From the NCBI GenBank assembly GCA_963665215.2, contig CAXXWW010000008.1, forward strand, positions 744,001-808,000: a DNA stretch of 64,000 bases. The letters run 5' to 3'. Positions 15,937 to 26,753 of the stretch are shown here, piece by piece. The notes beneath the pieces are model-generated. The model saw only the letters and a list, made by a program, of their open reading frames with translations. It did not search any database and was not told the DNA's origin. The translations under genes and the position numbers were made by a program. Position 1 is the first letter of the stretch. The number at the start of each line of letters is the position of its first letter. The DNA comes from G963665215 sp963665215. GTDB taxonomy: Bacteria > Chloroflexota > Dehalococcoidia > Lucifugimonadales > CAUZJF01.

Positions 15937-16764
15937 TTAGGCCGCCGCGGACTCGGCAGGCGCTCTGTCAAAGAACTGGTCCGGCGTCATTCCCCCAAGG
16001 CTCGAATGGGGCCGTCCGGCATTGTAAAACTCGAAGTACCGCCCGAGGCCAGTTCTGGCTTCCGGGACCGATTCGTAGGCTCTCAGGTACACCTCCTCGT
16101 ACTTGACGCTCTTCCACAGCCGTTCGACGAACACATTATCCTTCCAGCTTCCCTTCCCGTCCATGCTGATCTGGATCCCATTGGCTTTCAGCAGGCCGGT
16201 GAAGGCGTCACTTGTGAACTGGCTTCCCTGATCTGTGTTGAATATCTCCGGCGCGCCGTGGCGTCCCAGGGATTCTTCGAGCGCCTCCACGCAGAAGTCT
16301 GTGTCCATTGTGACCGATACCCGCCAGGCCAGCACCTTGCGGCTATGCCAGTCCATCACTGCGGCTAGGTACACGAACCCCCTGGCCATCGGAATGTACG
16401 TGATATCCATTGCCCACACCTGGTTGGGCCTGCTCACCTCAAGCCCGCGCAGCAGGTACGGATACACCGTATGGCCGGGCCGTCGCCGGCTGGTGTTGGG
16501 CTTGCGGTACAGCGCCTCGATGCCCATCCGCCGCATCAGTGTGGCGATGTGTCTACGCCCGGAGGAGAGTCCCTCCTGGCGGAGCAGGCCTCGCATCATC
16601 CTACTGCCTGCAAACGGATACTCAAGGTGCAGCTCATCGATGCGGCGCATCAGCCCGAGACCGGCTTCGCCCACCGGCCGTGGCCGGTAGTAGATGCTCC
16701 CGCGGCTGATGCCCACTGCCTTTGCCTGGCGGGCGAGAGGCAGCTTGTGATCGCGGTCGATCAT
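15937..16764 (-). CDS. IS3-family transposase OrfB (rve integrase core)
   Basis: OrfB has 275 aa. It opens with the helix-turn-helix/HTH_21 segment (AKAVGISRGSIYYRPRP) and continues into an integrase core with VWAMDITYIPMARGFVYLAAV (first Asp), IFNTDQGSQFTSDAF (second Asp) and KDNVFVERLWKSVKYEEVYL (Glu). It ends with RPHSSLGGMTPDQFF. The ATG overlaps the orfA stop as ATGA, so translational coupling rather than an obvious slippery frameshift may set the ratio of products. The gene appears complete. Confidence 0.95.
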   Translation of the reverse strand: MIDRDHKLPLARQAKAVGISRGSIYYRPRPVGEAGLGLMRRIDELHLEYPFAGSRMMRGLLRQEGLSSGRRHIATLMRRMGIEALYRKPNTSRRRPGHTVYPYLLRGLEVSRPNQVWAMDITYIPMARGFVYLAAVMDWHSRKVLAWRVSVTMDTDFCVEALEESLGRHGAPEIFNTDQGSQFTSDAFTGLLKANGIQISMDGKGSWKDNVFVERLWKSVKYEEVYLRAYESVPEARTGLGRYFEFYNAGRPHSSLGGMTPDQFFDRAPAESAAA

Positions 16765-17066
16765 CGCCTTGCGCCCGGCAATCCCGCCTTCGTGAGCGCG
16801 GCCTCTAAAAAATCGTTCTCCAACGCAAGCTCACCGATCTTAGCGTGAAGGACCTTCATATCTACCGGCTTTTCAGCCTGCCCTGTCCCGGCCCCAAATA
16901 ACTGCGCCGCCCGATCCAGCAACTGGGTCTTCCATTGCGTGATCTGGTTCGGGTGCACATCGAACTGGCTTGCCAGCTCCGAAAGTGTCCGATCGCCGCG
17001 CACTGCGGCAAGAGCCACCTTCGACTTGAACTCTGCCGAGTGGTTACGGCGGGGTCGTCTGCTCAT
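16761..17066 (-). CDS. IS3-family transposase OrfA (HTH)
   Basis: OrfA has 101 aa. It is basic at the N-terminus (MSRRPRRNHSAEFKSKVALA), followed by the helix-turn-helix segment LSELASQFDVHPNQITQWKT and a leucine-zipper-like C-terminal helix (HAKIGELALENDFLEAALTKAG). OrfA binds the IS ends and can form OrfAB by fusion. It starts with ATG at 17066, after GGAGCGAG. Confidence 0.93.
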   Translation of the reverse strand: MSRRPRRNHSAEFKSKVALAAVRGDRTLSELASQFDVHPNQITQWKTQLLDRAAQLFGAGTGQAEKPVDMKVLHAKIGELALENDFLEAALTKAGLPGARR

Positions 17067-17127
17067 CTCTCGCTCCTGTCTCCGAGAGCACTATCATGCC
17101 CTCAATCAGGCAGCGATTCCACTTATC

Positions 17128-17685
17128 CCCCTGTTCAGATTTCCGGAGCCACTTCTAAGCGCCACGTGGAACTTATCCGACGATTACGAGTTCGACGCCC
17201 CCAAGCTAGTGGAATCACATATCGCAGAACTAAGGCATCTCTATTCTGGCATTTCAGGACTTGACCCCAAAGAACGGTCGAGGCTACAAGTTCCGATCAC
17301 TCGTTGGATTACATCGGTCGGACAACGCGATGAAGTCGATCGCATGATAGACCTAGGGATTGCGCTGGAAGCGCTATATTTGGGTAATCGTGACAACCAG
17401 GAATTGCGCTTCAAGTTAGCCCTCCGCGCTTCATGGCACTTGGGAAAGAATAAAACAAATAGGCAAGAACTATTTCGTCGCTTCCGACAGATTTACGACT
17501 ATCGCTCCCAAGCTGTCCATAGAGGGGGTTTTCTGGAAAAGGGAACGTCCGCAGAAAGAGAGGAGTTCATCAAAGGTGCACAGGACCTATGCCTCCGGTC
17601 GATAAAGACTGCCATTGCACAGGAAATGCCCAAAAATGACAAAGAGTGGGAAGCTTGGGTTTTGGGGGATTGTGGAATCAATTAA
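17128..17685 (+). pseudogene. C-terminal HEPN (Apea-like) domain of a disrupted gene
   Basis: About 185 residues follow the IS3 end, starting PLFRFPEPLLSATWNLSDDY. They include RWITSVGQRDEVDRMIDLGI, ALEALYLGNRDNQELRFKLA and IYDYRSQAVHRGGFLEKGT. The RSQAVH sequence is the R-x4-H motif of HEPN RNases, in the context typical of Apea-like HEPN proteins. Such domains occur in RNA-cleaving defence and stress proteins. The native start is lost to the IS3. AT content and codon use are unlike the flanking housekeeping genes, which suggests an acquired gene. An IS1182 element begins 8 nt after the stop. Confidence 0.65.
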
Positions 17686-17692
17686 GGTATGA

Positions 17693-19627
17693 TTGATTTG
17701 TTCGTAAAAACCCCTCGCCAGCCTGGGGCAAGGTGGGGATAATGTAATAAAAGGTCGTGGGCGCTGCGCCTGGCCGAGGGAGGGGAGGATGTTCCGAATA
17801 CGAGACCCGCAAGAGAGCCTCTGTCAGTCCCAGTTCCTGGTGACGCCGAAGAAGGCTAAGCGCCTGGAGAGAAGTTGGGCCGAGGTTTTCCGAAACGAGG
17901 CGCTCCCCCTGATTGACGAGGAGCGCTTTGCTCCCATGTACTGCGTGGACAACGGCCGTCCCAACCGGGCGGTGCAGACCGTCCTCGGGGTCCACCTCCT
18001 CAAAGAGATGTTCAACCTCACCGACGATGAAGCTCTGGAACAACTAGAGTTCAACCTGCTCTGGCACCACGCCCTGCGGCTAGACATCGAGGAGACCCAC
18101 CTGCCCCAGAAGACCCTCCACAACTTCCGAGTTCGCCTGATGCAGCACGACGGTGGCCGGCTGGCTTTCCAGGAGACCACGGACCGGATCATCCAGGCGC
18201 TGGGCATACGCACCGGAAAGCAACGGCTGGACTCCACCCACATCATGAGCAACATCGCTACACTCACCCGGCTGGGCCTGTTCTGTGAGACGATGCGGTT
18301 GTTCCTGCGGGCCTTGCGCTGGGAGCACCCAGAGCTTCGCCCTGTGGTTCCGGAGGGCCTCCTGGGGCGCTATTTGAAGGAAGAAGACGAGGCGACCCAC
18401 TACGAGGACGCCCACACGGGGGAGGGTCGGCGACGCCTTTCGGTCTGTGCCCGGGACCTCTACCGGCTGCTGGAGCGGCTGCTGCGGGAGCAGTGCCATG
18501 TGGGCAAACACCGGGACGGGCGCCCGGGGGACGATGATGACGATGCTGGGGAATGCAAGGTGCCCGTGGCCTTGAAGGACCCGAAGCAGGTGTCCGCCGA
18601 CTCGCTGCAATCGCCCCACGACCCGGATGTGACCTACAGCGGCCACAAGGGGAAGGGGTACGAGGTGCAGGTGGCGGAGACCTGCCACGAGGAGAACGCC
18701 ACCCAGCTCATCACCCACGTGGAGGTGACCCCCTCGAGTGGGAGCGACACCGACGTGAGCGTGCCGGTCGTTGACGGGCTCGCGGAGCGGAAGGTCCGAC
18801 CGGACGAGCTCTTCGTCGACACGGCGTATGGGTCGGGCCGCAACGCCTTCGAAGCCTCGCGCCGGGGAACGGAACTGGTGAGCCCGGTGGCGGGGTCGGC
18901 GCCGGGGAACTCGCACGAAGGAGAGGGTGACGGACCACCGCCGCTCACCGCCGCGGACTTTCAGATCGACGTCACAGGGGAGCAGGCCACGGTGTGCCCC
19001 GCCGGCCACCCGTCCATCGAGGAGCACGAGTTGGAGGATGCGCCGGAGCGGGTAGAGATCCACTTTGCCAGGACAACATGCGAGCCCTGCCCCTTGCGGT
19101 CCCGTTGCCCAGTGAAGCTGGACCGGCGTGCGGGGGACTACGTCCTCAAGGCGGACCTGGTGAAGGTAAACATCGAGCGGCGCCGGAGGGCCGAGGCCAC
19201 CGAGGAGTGGCGCAAGCGGTATGACATAAGGGCCGGGATCGAGGGAACGAACTCCGAGCTCAAGCGCGCCCACGGGCTTGGGCGCTTGCGGGTGCGAGGG
19301 GGCCGTCGGGTGCGGCTTGCCGTCTACCTGAAGACGTTGGCGTGCAACTTCAAGCGGATGGTCCATGCACGCCTGGTGGAGATGGAGAACACGGCTCAGC
19401 GGTCGGTCGGGACGGTACCTGCGGTCGCGGCCGCATGAGGGCGCCGCTCCACAGCTTCCACCGGGTGCCCTGAGCCACGGAAGGGGTACCGCAACGGGAT
19501 CACGCTTGTCCTGAGCGCGGCAGATGGTGCGGTGAGCCCAGCAGCCGGCATCCCGTGGCCTCCTCCCTTCCAGGCCCCTTCGCACGCCAGGGTTCATCTC
19601 AAACAGGCCTTGTTGCGAGGGAATCAA
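17693..19627 (+). mobile_element. IS1182-family element
   Basis: The left end TTGATTTGTTCGTAAAAACC (17693) and the complement of the right end (19627 backwards), TTGATTCCCTCGCAACAAGG, share 13 of 20 positions. Both resemble the ends of the MITE at 12340-12498. The element sits between the HEPN remnant and a decayed cvpA-like gene whose first codon is at the right junction. Confidence 0.8.
17789..19438 (+). CDS. IS1182-family transposase
   Basis: This is a complete 549-aa transposase. The N-terminal domain has RPNRAVQTVLGVHLLKEMFN and DDEALEQLEFNLLWHHAL, followed by QKTLHNFRVRL. The catalytic part includes QRLDSTHIMSNIATLTRLGL (first Asp) and a YSGHKGKGYEVQVAETC core. It continues with DELFVDTAYGSGRNAFEA (second Asp), a Cys cluster CEPCPLRSRCPVKL, and RAGIEGTNSELKRAHGLGRL with the Glu. 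It ends in CNFKRMV. GGGAGGGGAGG lies immediately before the ATG. A long antisense frame is only a shadow of this GC-rich gene. Confidence 0.95.
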   Translation: MFRIRDPQESLCQSQFLVTPKKAKRLERSWAEVFRNEALPLIDEERFAPMYCVDNGRPNRAVQTVLGVHLLKEMFNLTDDEALEQLEFNLLWHHALRLDIEETHLPQKTLHNFRVRLMQHDGGRLAFQETTDRIIQALGIRTGKQRLDSTHIMSNIATLTRLGLFCETMRLFLRALRWEHPELRPVVPEGLLGRYLKEEDEATHYEDAHTGEGRRRLSVCARDLYRLLERLLREQCHVGKHRDGRPGDDDDDAGECKVPVALKDPKQVSADSLQSPHDPDVTYSGHKGKGYEVQVAETCHEENATQLITHVEVTPSSGSDTDVSVPVVDGLAERKVRPDELFVDTAYGSGRNAFEASRRGTELVSPVAGSAPGNSHEGEGDGPPPLTAADFQIDVTGEQATVCPAGHPSIEEHELEDAPERVEIHFARTTCEPCPLRSRCPVKLDRRAGDYVLKADLVKVNIERRRRAEATEEWRKRYDIRAGIEGTNSELKRAHGLGRLRVRGGRRVRLAVYLKTLACNFKRMVHARLVEMENTAQRSVGTVPAVAAA

Positions 19628-20327
19628 CCTTGGTTGACATCATCATCATTGGTGAAGTGGCCCTGCCGGTGGCGATGGGCTGATGCCCGCATCGGGGATA
19701 GCGGGGCTTGCGCTGGGTATCGTTCTGGCGATCCAGTACCCCGGGCATCTGGCGTTCGCCCTTACTGATCATGTCGACGAAGAGGTGGTACGACGGGTGG
19801 CCGCGTTCGTCGTGATCGTGCTGACCACCGCGGTCGCCATGAGAATCGCCGCTTCCCTTGTGAGGAAGCTTCTGTCCTACCTGCTCCTCAGATGGCTTGA
19901 CCACGCGGCCGGAGCGGTAGCGGGCGCCGTGGCGGGTCTCCTGGCCGTCGGCACTGTCGTCTATCTCTTGACTGGGGCGGACGTAGAGCAGGTGCAGGAC
20001 CTGCTCCAAGCCTCCTCGCTGGCCTCGCCCATCTCAGACGGCTCATTGATCACCTCCTCCTCTCCCTGGTGCACGGAGCTAACCTAAGCCGAGTCCAGGC
20101 TAGCGTCGGAGATCACGGGAGATGCTCCGATCTCCGGCCTCGCCGCCGATCCGTCGGGCGAGTGCGCGGACCTCAGGGACATGGCGGACCAGCTTTTGGG
20201 CAGCCAGATATCCAAAAAGCTGGGCGCTATCCTGGGCGACGAGGTCGGGACCCTGACCCGTGCCGTCAAGACCAGCCTGGCCGGCTCGCCGCGGGCGAGC
20301 GCCGATTCGGCCGAAGGCCCTCAATAG
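19628..20327 (+). pseudogene. Decayed CvpA-family membrane protein gene
   Basis: Right after the IS1182 end the sequence reads (L/M)VDIIIIGEVALPVAMG and then hits a stop (19679-19681). Another frame continues with GIAGLALGIVLAIQYPGHLA, FVVIVLTTAVAMRIAASLV and GAVAGAVAGLLAVGTVVYLL, which are CvpA-type helices, to a stop at 20087. A third frame holds a plausible hydrophilic tail, DMADQLLGSQISKKLGAILG, ending at 20327. Two frame changes make it a pseudogene. CvpA proteins are inner-membrane proteins linked to colicin V production and envelope function. The insertion of IS1182 at the start codon probably preceded decay. Confidence 0.65.
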
Positions 20328-20926
20328 TGACTCGGCGGAGGCCCGCCCCTGAGCAATGGCCTCCAGGTGTGACCACCTCCCGGACCAGCGCCATAGACCT
20401 CGAGAGCGCTCATCCGCCTCGTCGGCCTTCAGTCGAGCGAGCCCGCCGGCGCCCTTCCCCTGGGAAGTAGCCGTATGTGCCAAACCAGTACCTGCGCGAA
20501 AACTCGTAGGTGGCGGTATCCACACCGCATACGAGAGGCGGGCTCAAATGACCACGTGTAGCCTGCGAAAAAATCGGCGCTGGCCTGAATTCCGGGGGGC
20601 TGTCACTGGGTTACGATGCGATCATCCGTCCAGGGAGGTCTAGCTCGCCCAAGTTGATGCTTAGTGCGGACCGTACCGACCCATGCATTGATAACTGATC
20701 CGGTCGCTACCTCCCCACGGTAGTCCTCTCCCGTAAGGGGAGCGGAGGCAAGTTCCCTCTCCCTAGATGGGGGAAGGTCAGGCATGTCCTGAGGTATCGA
20801 AGGGATGAGGGTGAAGAGCTTGCACATGTTACCCGGCTTTTCAAGAGGTTTCCTCAACGGTCAGCAAGCTCCCGGAGCCAGGCGCGCCCGGGGAATCCGT
20901 CTTCCCGATATACGGGAGGTGAGAGC
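20328..20926. other. Gene-free stretch with hairpin repeats
   Basis: I see no gene here. Around 20720-20815 there is a dispersed-repeat block: CTCTCCCGTAAGGGGAG, then TCCCTCTCCCTAGATGGGGG, then TGTCCTGAGGTATCGAAGGGATGAGGG. The last piece resembles the 24-bp unit found elsewhere in the window but is degenerate. Confidence 0.6.
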
Positions 20927-21124
20927 ATGATCCTCTTCAAATCTTGCCCGAGGTGCTCAGGGGACCGCTCCCTAGAGCAAGACTTCTATGGGTGGTATGT
21001 GCTGTGTCTCACATGCGGCTACGTAACGTACCCGGAATTTGGACTGGGGCGGGAAGATGGCAGGCTCGGCGAGCGGCCCAGCCAGACCGCGTTGAGGTGG
21101 TCAACAGGCCAGCGGCCGGCGTGA
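20927..21124 (+). CDS. Small zinc-ribbon protein, 65 aa
   Basis: MILFKSCPRCSGDRSLEQDF is followed by GWYVLCLTCGYVTYPEFG. The CPRC and CLTC pairs, 19 residues apart, form a zinc ribbon or rubredoxin-like knuckle. The C-terminus is polar and probably disordered. A good ribosome site (GGGAGGTGAGAGC) precedes the ATG. It converges with mutS, with the two stops only 15 nt apart. Function is unknown; such ribbons often bind nucleic acid or partner proteins. Confidence 0.7.
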   Translation: MILFKSCPRCSGDRSLEQDFYGWYVLCLTCGYVTYPEFGLGREDGRLGERPSQTALRWSTGQRPA

Positions 21125-21138
21125 CCGCGGTCCGCGGG

Positions 21139-23748
<2,610 letters not shown>

Positions 23749-23942
23749 AGATGCGAGTGGCCTGCCGGTGAGCCGGTCAAGCCTATTTTACGCGAGGGCG
23801 AGGGAGAGGGGAAGGAAGAAGCGGGTATTCGGGCAAATGTGGTGCTTCGGGGTGTGGCGGGGCTGCACTCCGAGTTCTCCGGCGCGCCGCTGTGCTGTAG
23901 GGAACGCGGGACGCGCTCCGAGACTGCGGGCGCGCCTTGTAG

Positions 23943-24626
23943 TCATTGGGCACCGAACTCGTATCCGAATATCTGGATGTCCTTCCGGAACCTATTTGCA
24001 ACGATCTCGCGAGTCTTCGGCGTGTAGTAAGTACCATAGTTGACAGGCTCGCGAGCCGCCTGCAGGCGGGGCAGCTCGATGTGCGGGAGCGCGATCCTCC
24101 GCCGGACGACCTGAAAGTCGCTGAGTAGGCTCTCGTAGCGGCCGACGAAGTCGATCCCGATGTCTCCCGCCCGGTTCGTGACAAAGGTGTACTGGGAGCG
24201 GAAGTGACCATCGGCGTCGGAATCTGGAATAGACGCGACTGCCGCAACGAACTCGTCGAAGGACATGCCGGCGACGAACGCGTCGAAGCGAGCCAGGCAA
24301 TTGGCTACCCCAGGACGATCAGTGAAGTACGTATAGCCGTCGACCTCCCCGCGGATCTTGTCTCGATAGCAGGAGACCAACCGATCCCATGGATTCCGTA
24401 CGAAGGCGAAGGTAAAGAGCCCAAGGTACAGCAATCCGTCAGGGCTCTCGGCCGGGGCGGGCTCCGGGTACTGGGCGCGATGCGGATCGCCGCCCGACTC
24501 TTCCAGGCTGATGCCGAGGAGCTGAGCGAAGGCCACTTTTAGGCTCGTGCAGGCGACCTTCGGGATCTCAACGTACACAGCGCCGTGGGGTTCGAGAAGA
24601 ACTCTAACCTCCGGTCCCTTCCTCAC
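23943..24626 (-). CDS. Sulfotransferase family protein (Sulfotransfer_2 type)
   Basis: The protein has 227 aa. The PAPS-binding loops are clear: the 5'-phosphosulfate loop YVEIPKVACTSLKVAFAQLL (residues 18-37), with the Lys and Ser/Thr of a PKxxxTS-type motif, and the 3'-phosphate site FAFVRNPWDRLVSCYRDKI (about 73-91). A C-terminal RYESLLSDFQVVRRRI helix and YYTPKTREIVANRFRKDIQI are typical of carbohydrate or lipid sulfotransferases of this family. It may decorate a surface glycan made by the membrane enzymes at 32-38 kb, but no direct link is visible. The start at 24626 is the first ATG. Confidence 0.85.
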   Translation of the reverse strand: MRKGPEVRVLLEPHGAVYVEIPKVACTSLKVAFAQLLGISLEESGGDPHRAQYPEPAPAESPDGLLYLGLFTFAFVRNPWDRLVSCYRDKIRGEVDGYTYFTDRPGVANCLARFDAFVAGMSFDEFVAAVASIPDSDADGHFRSQYTFVTNRAGDIGIDFVGRYESLLSDFQVVRRRIALPHIELPRLQAAREPVNYGTYYTPKTREIVANRFRKDIQIFGYEFGAQ

Positions 24627-24797
24627 GCTACCCCCGTGCCAACTCTCTCAGAAACTCGCCCATGACGCGTGCCATACGTCCGTACAACGTCAGGCTTCAC
24701 CTGCGGAGCCCCGGGCCGCGCGTAGCGAAGGTAAACAAACCGCGCGGGCTCGTCCCCCAGGTCGAAACGGTGCACAGAAGGTCGTGGATTCAAACTG

Positions 24798-25544
24798 CTA
24801 ATCCTCCTTCCAGAAGCGCTCCTCTTCGACCTGGAAGCCCCTGGGCCTCAGCTGCCCCTTGACGTCCTCGATCATTCCGGGGTGGCCGCACACGTAGACG
24901 ATGGTGTCCTCAGGCGCGAGGGCCAGCTCCCCGACGTACCTCTCGACGATCTGGTTGACGCGGCCGGTCTCACCGGTCCATCCCTTGTTGCGGGCTTCAT
25001 CTGGCCTGCTGACGGTTGGGATGTAGGTGAGCAGCTCGGGGTGCTTCCGGGCCAGCTCCTCCATCTCGTCCTTGTAGGTGAACTCGTCGCCGTAGCTGGC
25101 GCCATGCAGCATGTAGAAGCGGTTCCCCTGTCGATTCTGGCGCAGGTAGTCGCGCACGATGCTCACGTAGGGCACCACGCCCGTGACCGTGGAGACCATT
25201 AGCTGTTTGGGATGGTCCGACTTGAAGGTGAAGACGCCTTTGGCCCTGGGCCTGATGGACACTAGGTCGCCGGGTCCGAGCTCCCAGATCTTTGGGGTCA
25301 ACACCCCTTCCGGCAGCGGCACCAGCTCAAAGAAGAGCTCCAGGTCCACCTCGTGGGGAGCTGAAACAATGGAGTAAGCCCGCTCTATGCCGTTCCGGCC
25401 TATGGTGCAGTACTGGCCCGGCTTGAATGTGAACCCCTCGGGCTTCTCGAACCACATGACCAGCAGATCGGCCGTTATGTCCTCCCTCTTCAGGACTCTG
25501 ACCTCTGCCAGCTTCGTGATTTTCCTCTGCCTTACCTTGGCCAA
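24798..25544 (-). CDS. Ferredoxin/flavodoxin--NADP+ reductase-like protein
   Basis: This FAD/NAD(P)-binding oxidoreductase has about 248 aa. The FAD domain shows PGQYCTIGRNGIERAYSIVS, with the RxYSxxS flavin motif. The middle has GDLVSIRPRAKGVFTF and then the NAD(P) domain with MVSTVTGVVPYVSIVRDYL, FYMLHGASYGDEFTYKDEM and TIVYVCGHPGMIEDVKGQL. It ends RFWKED, with a C-terminal aromatic as in bacterial FNRs. I prefer the TTG at 25544, with GGAGGG 9 nt upstream; an upstream TTG at 25577 is possible. It may move electrons between NAD(P)H and ferredoxin, in keeping with the NuoEFG-like operon upstream. Confidence 0.88.
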   Translation of the reverse strand: MAKVRQRKITKLAEVRVLKREDITADLLVMWFEKPEGFTFKPGQYCTIGRNGIERAYSIVSAPHEVDLELFFELVPLPEGVLTPKIWELGPGDLVSIRPRAKGVFTFKSDHPKQLMVSTVTGVVPYVSIVRDYLRQNRQGNRFYMLHGASYGDEFTYKDEMEELARKHPELLTYIPTVSRPDEARNKGWTGETGRVNQIVERYVGELALAPEDTIVYVCGHPGMIEDVKGQLRPRGFQVEEERFWKED

Positions 25545-25868
25545 ATTCGCAAGCCCTCCGCTCCGGTGGTGGCGCAAGTCGCCTCTGATTCGCGGGTTTT
25601 TCGGCCCCGCTTGATTGGACGCTGGGCCCGTGGGCGCCGGTGCGTCGCATCACCTATGCCAGATACGTCCGATCTCGTCATCCCGTTAGCACCGATCTGA
25701 GTGTCCGGGAGCTAGCTTCTATCTACCAGCGTACTGCAAATGGCCGCACTATTCCACAGCAGCCCGCCGAATTTTTGCACACGAGGCAGGCAAAAGAGGG
25801 GGATCTGTGCTGCTTTCGCTGCGGGGCCTGAACGGACATGGCTCATGCTCGCGGGGCCGGATATTCGC
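25545..25868. other. Intergenic, no confident gene
   Basis: A 63-codon frame at 25640-25831 (+) ends QPAEFLHTRQAKEGDLCCFR and has an internal Cys pair, but I see no RBS and no family. Nothing else is recognisable. The downstream genes on both sides are transcribed on the minus strand. Confidence 0.4.
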
Positions 25869-26753
25869 TCACACGCCGGGAGCCGGACCCGGCCGGGGCC
25901 CGACCTCGGACGACAGGGCGGCAAGGGTATAGCCCTCTTTTCGGACCCGCAGGTCGAGGTACACGAGCGTGCGCCCAATAAAGAATATCGGGGCCACCAA
26001 CACAGAGACCGCAGTCGCTAGAAAATCTCCAGCGGTTGAACTGCTAGGCGCGATAATAGCTGTGGGTATCAAGCCGACTATAGAGAGTCCGATGAGCACC
26101 AGCACGAAGACTACCCCAATACCGAAGACGCGCCACCAGCTTCCCCTGACCAGCTCCCGGCTGCGCCCCAAAGCTGCCAGCAGGCGCCTGTCCTCAATCA
26201 TGATCGCCTCTACGGCGAAGAACCAGACGACGAGCAGGAAGAAGAACAGGGGAATGCCGACGACGATTATCATAAGGACCACCGAGCCAATTAGCGCCAA
26301 CGCAGTGACCACGGTAACGACGACGATGCTTAGGACCCTGTGCCAAGCCCGCTTGAAACACTGGCTCACGTCGACAGGCCGGCCCAGGTACAGCTGCGCT
26401 ACGGCGTGAACTGCCGCGCCACTGGCCAGGATGGACAGAAAGAGACTCACCAAAGCGAGGAGCACATCAAGCCAAGTTGGCGTTAGCAACGTGACCAGCA
26501 CGGGAACCTGGGGCACCAGGGCGATCAGGGCGAATGGCCAGAAGTTCGCCCGGTATACGGCAAAGGTCTCGCCAATAAGCTCGCCGAGGTCCCTCGCGGG
26601 GATCACGCTCGGGCCTGGTCCCGGCGAAAGCGGCGTCCCTTGCTCTGACGGCGCCACCTGGCCCGCCATCGGCGAGCCGCAGATAGAGCAGTAGCGCGCC
26701 TCCTGTGGGTTGGGATGCCCGCACTTGAGGCAGGCCACCGCCTCGGCGGACAT
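25869..26753 (-). CDS. Zinc-ribbon plus multi-helix membrane protein
   Basis: The protein has about 294 aa. The N-terminus is a zinc ribbon (CLKCGHPNPQEARYCSICGS, residues 6-25), followed by a Pro/Gly linker and then about six membrane helices (for example FWPFALIALVPQVPVLVTLL, VLLALVSLFLSILASGAAVH, VVVTVVTALALIGSVVLMII). The membrane part resembles the uncharacterised family of glycerophosphodiester-type or DUF-containing membrane domains (YLGRPVDVSQCFKRAWHRVL repeats). The ATG at 26753 overlaps the stop of the NuoG-like gene by one base (TGATG), so it is translationally coupled to it and may be a membrane anchor or assembly partner. Its function is not known. Confidence 0.75.
   Translation of the reverse strand: MSAEAVACLKCGHPNPQEARYCSICGSPMAGQVAPSEQGTPLSPGPGPSVIPARDLGELIGETFAVYRANFWPFALIALVPQVPVLVTLLTPTWLDVLLALVSLFLSILASGAAVHAVAQLYLGRPVDVSQCFKRAWHRVLSIVVVTVVTALALIGSVVLMIIVVGIPLFFFLLVVWFFAVEAIMIEDRRLLAALGRSRELVRGSWWRVFGIGVVFVLVLIGLSIVGLIPTAIIAPSSSTAGDFLATAVSVLVAPIFFIGRTLVYLDLRVRKEGYTLAALSSEVGPRPGPAPGV

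Larger units (their letters stand above)
15911..17127 (-). mobile_element. IS3-family element
   Basis: The element is about 1217 bp and is bounded by GATAAGTGGAATCGC at the left and GCGATTCCACTTATC at the right, perfect 15-bp inverted repeats. It carries orfA and orfB on the minus strand. I do not see a clear 3-5 bp target duplication. The right-hand flank is a HEPN-domain gene body. Confidence 0.92.

Noticed and set aside
18080..19627. Long 515-codon open frame on the minus strand
   Set aside because: It lies entirely antisense to the IS1182 transposase, has Pro/Arg-rich composition and no motif, and is typical of GC-rich shadow frames.
20356..20643. 95-codon frame between cvpA relic and zinc-ribbon gene
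   Set aside because: Composition is Arg/Ser/Pro-rich with no motif or ribosome site, typical of random frames in GC-rich DNA.
24627..24797. Possible tRNA near GATTCAAACTGC
   Set aside because: No acceptor stem or anticodon arm can be folded around it.
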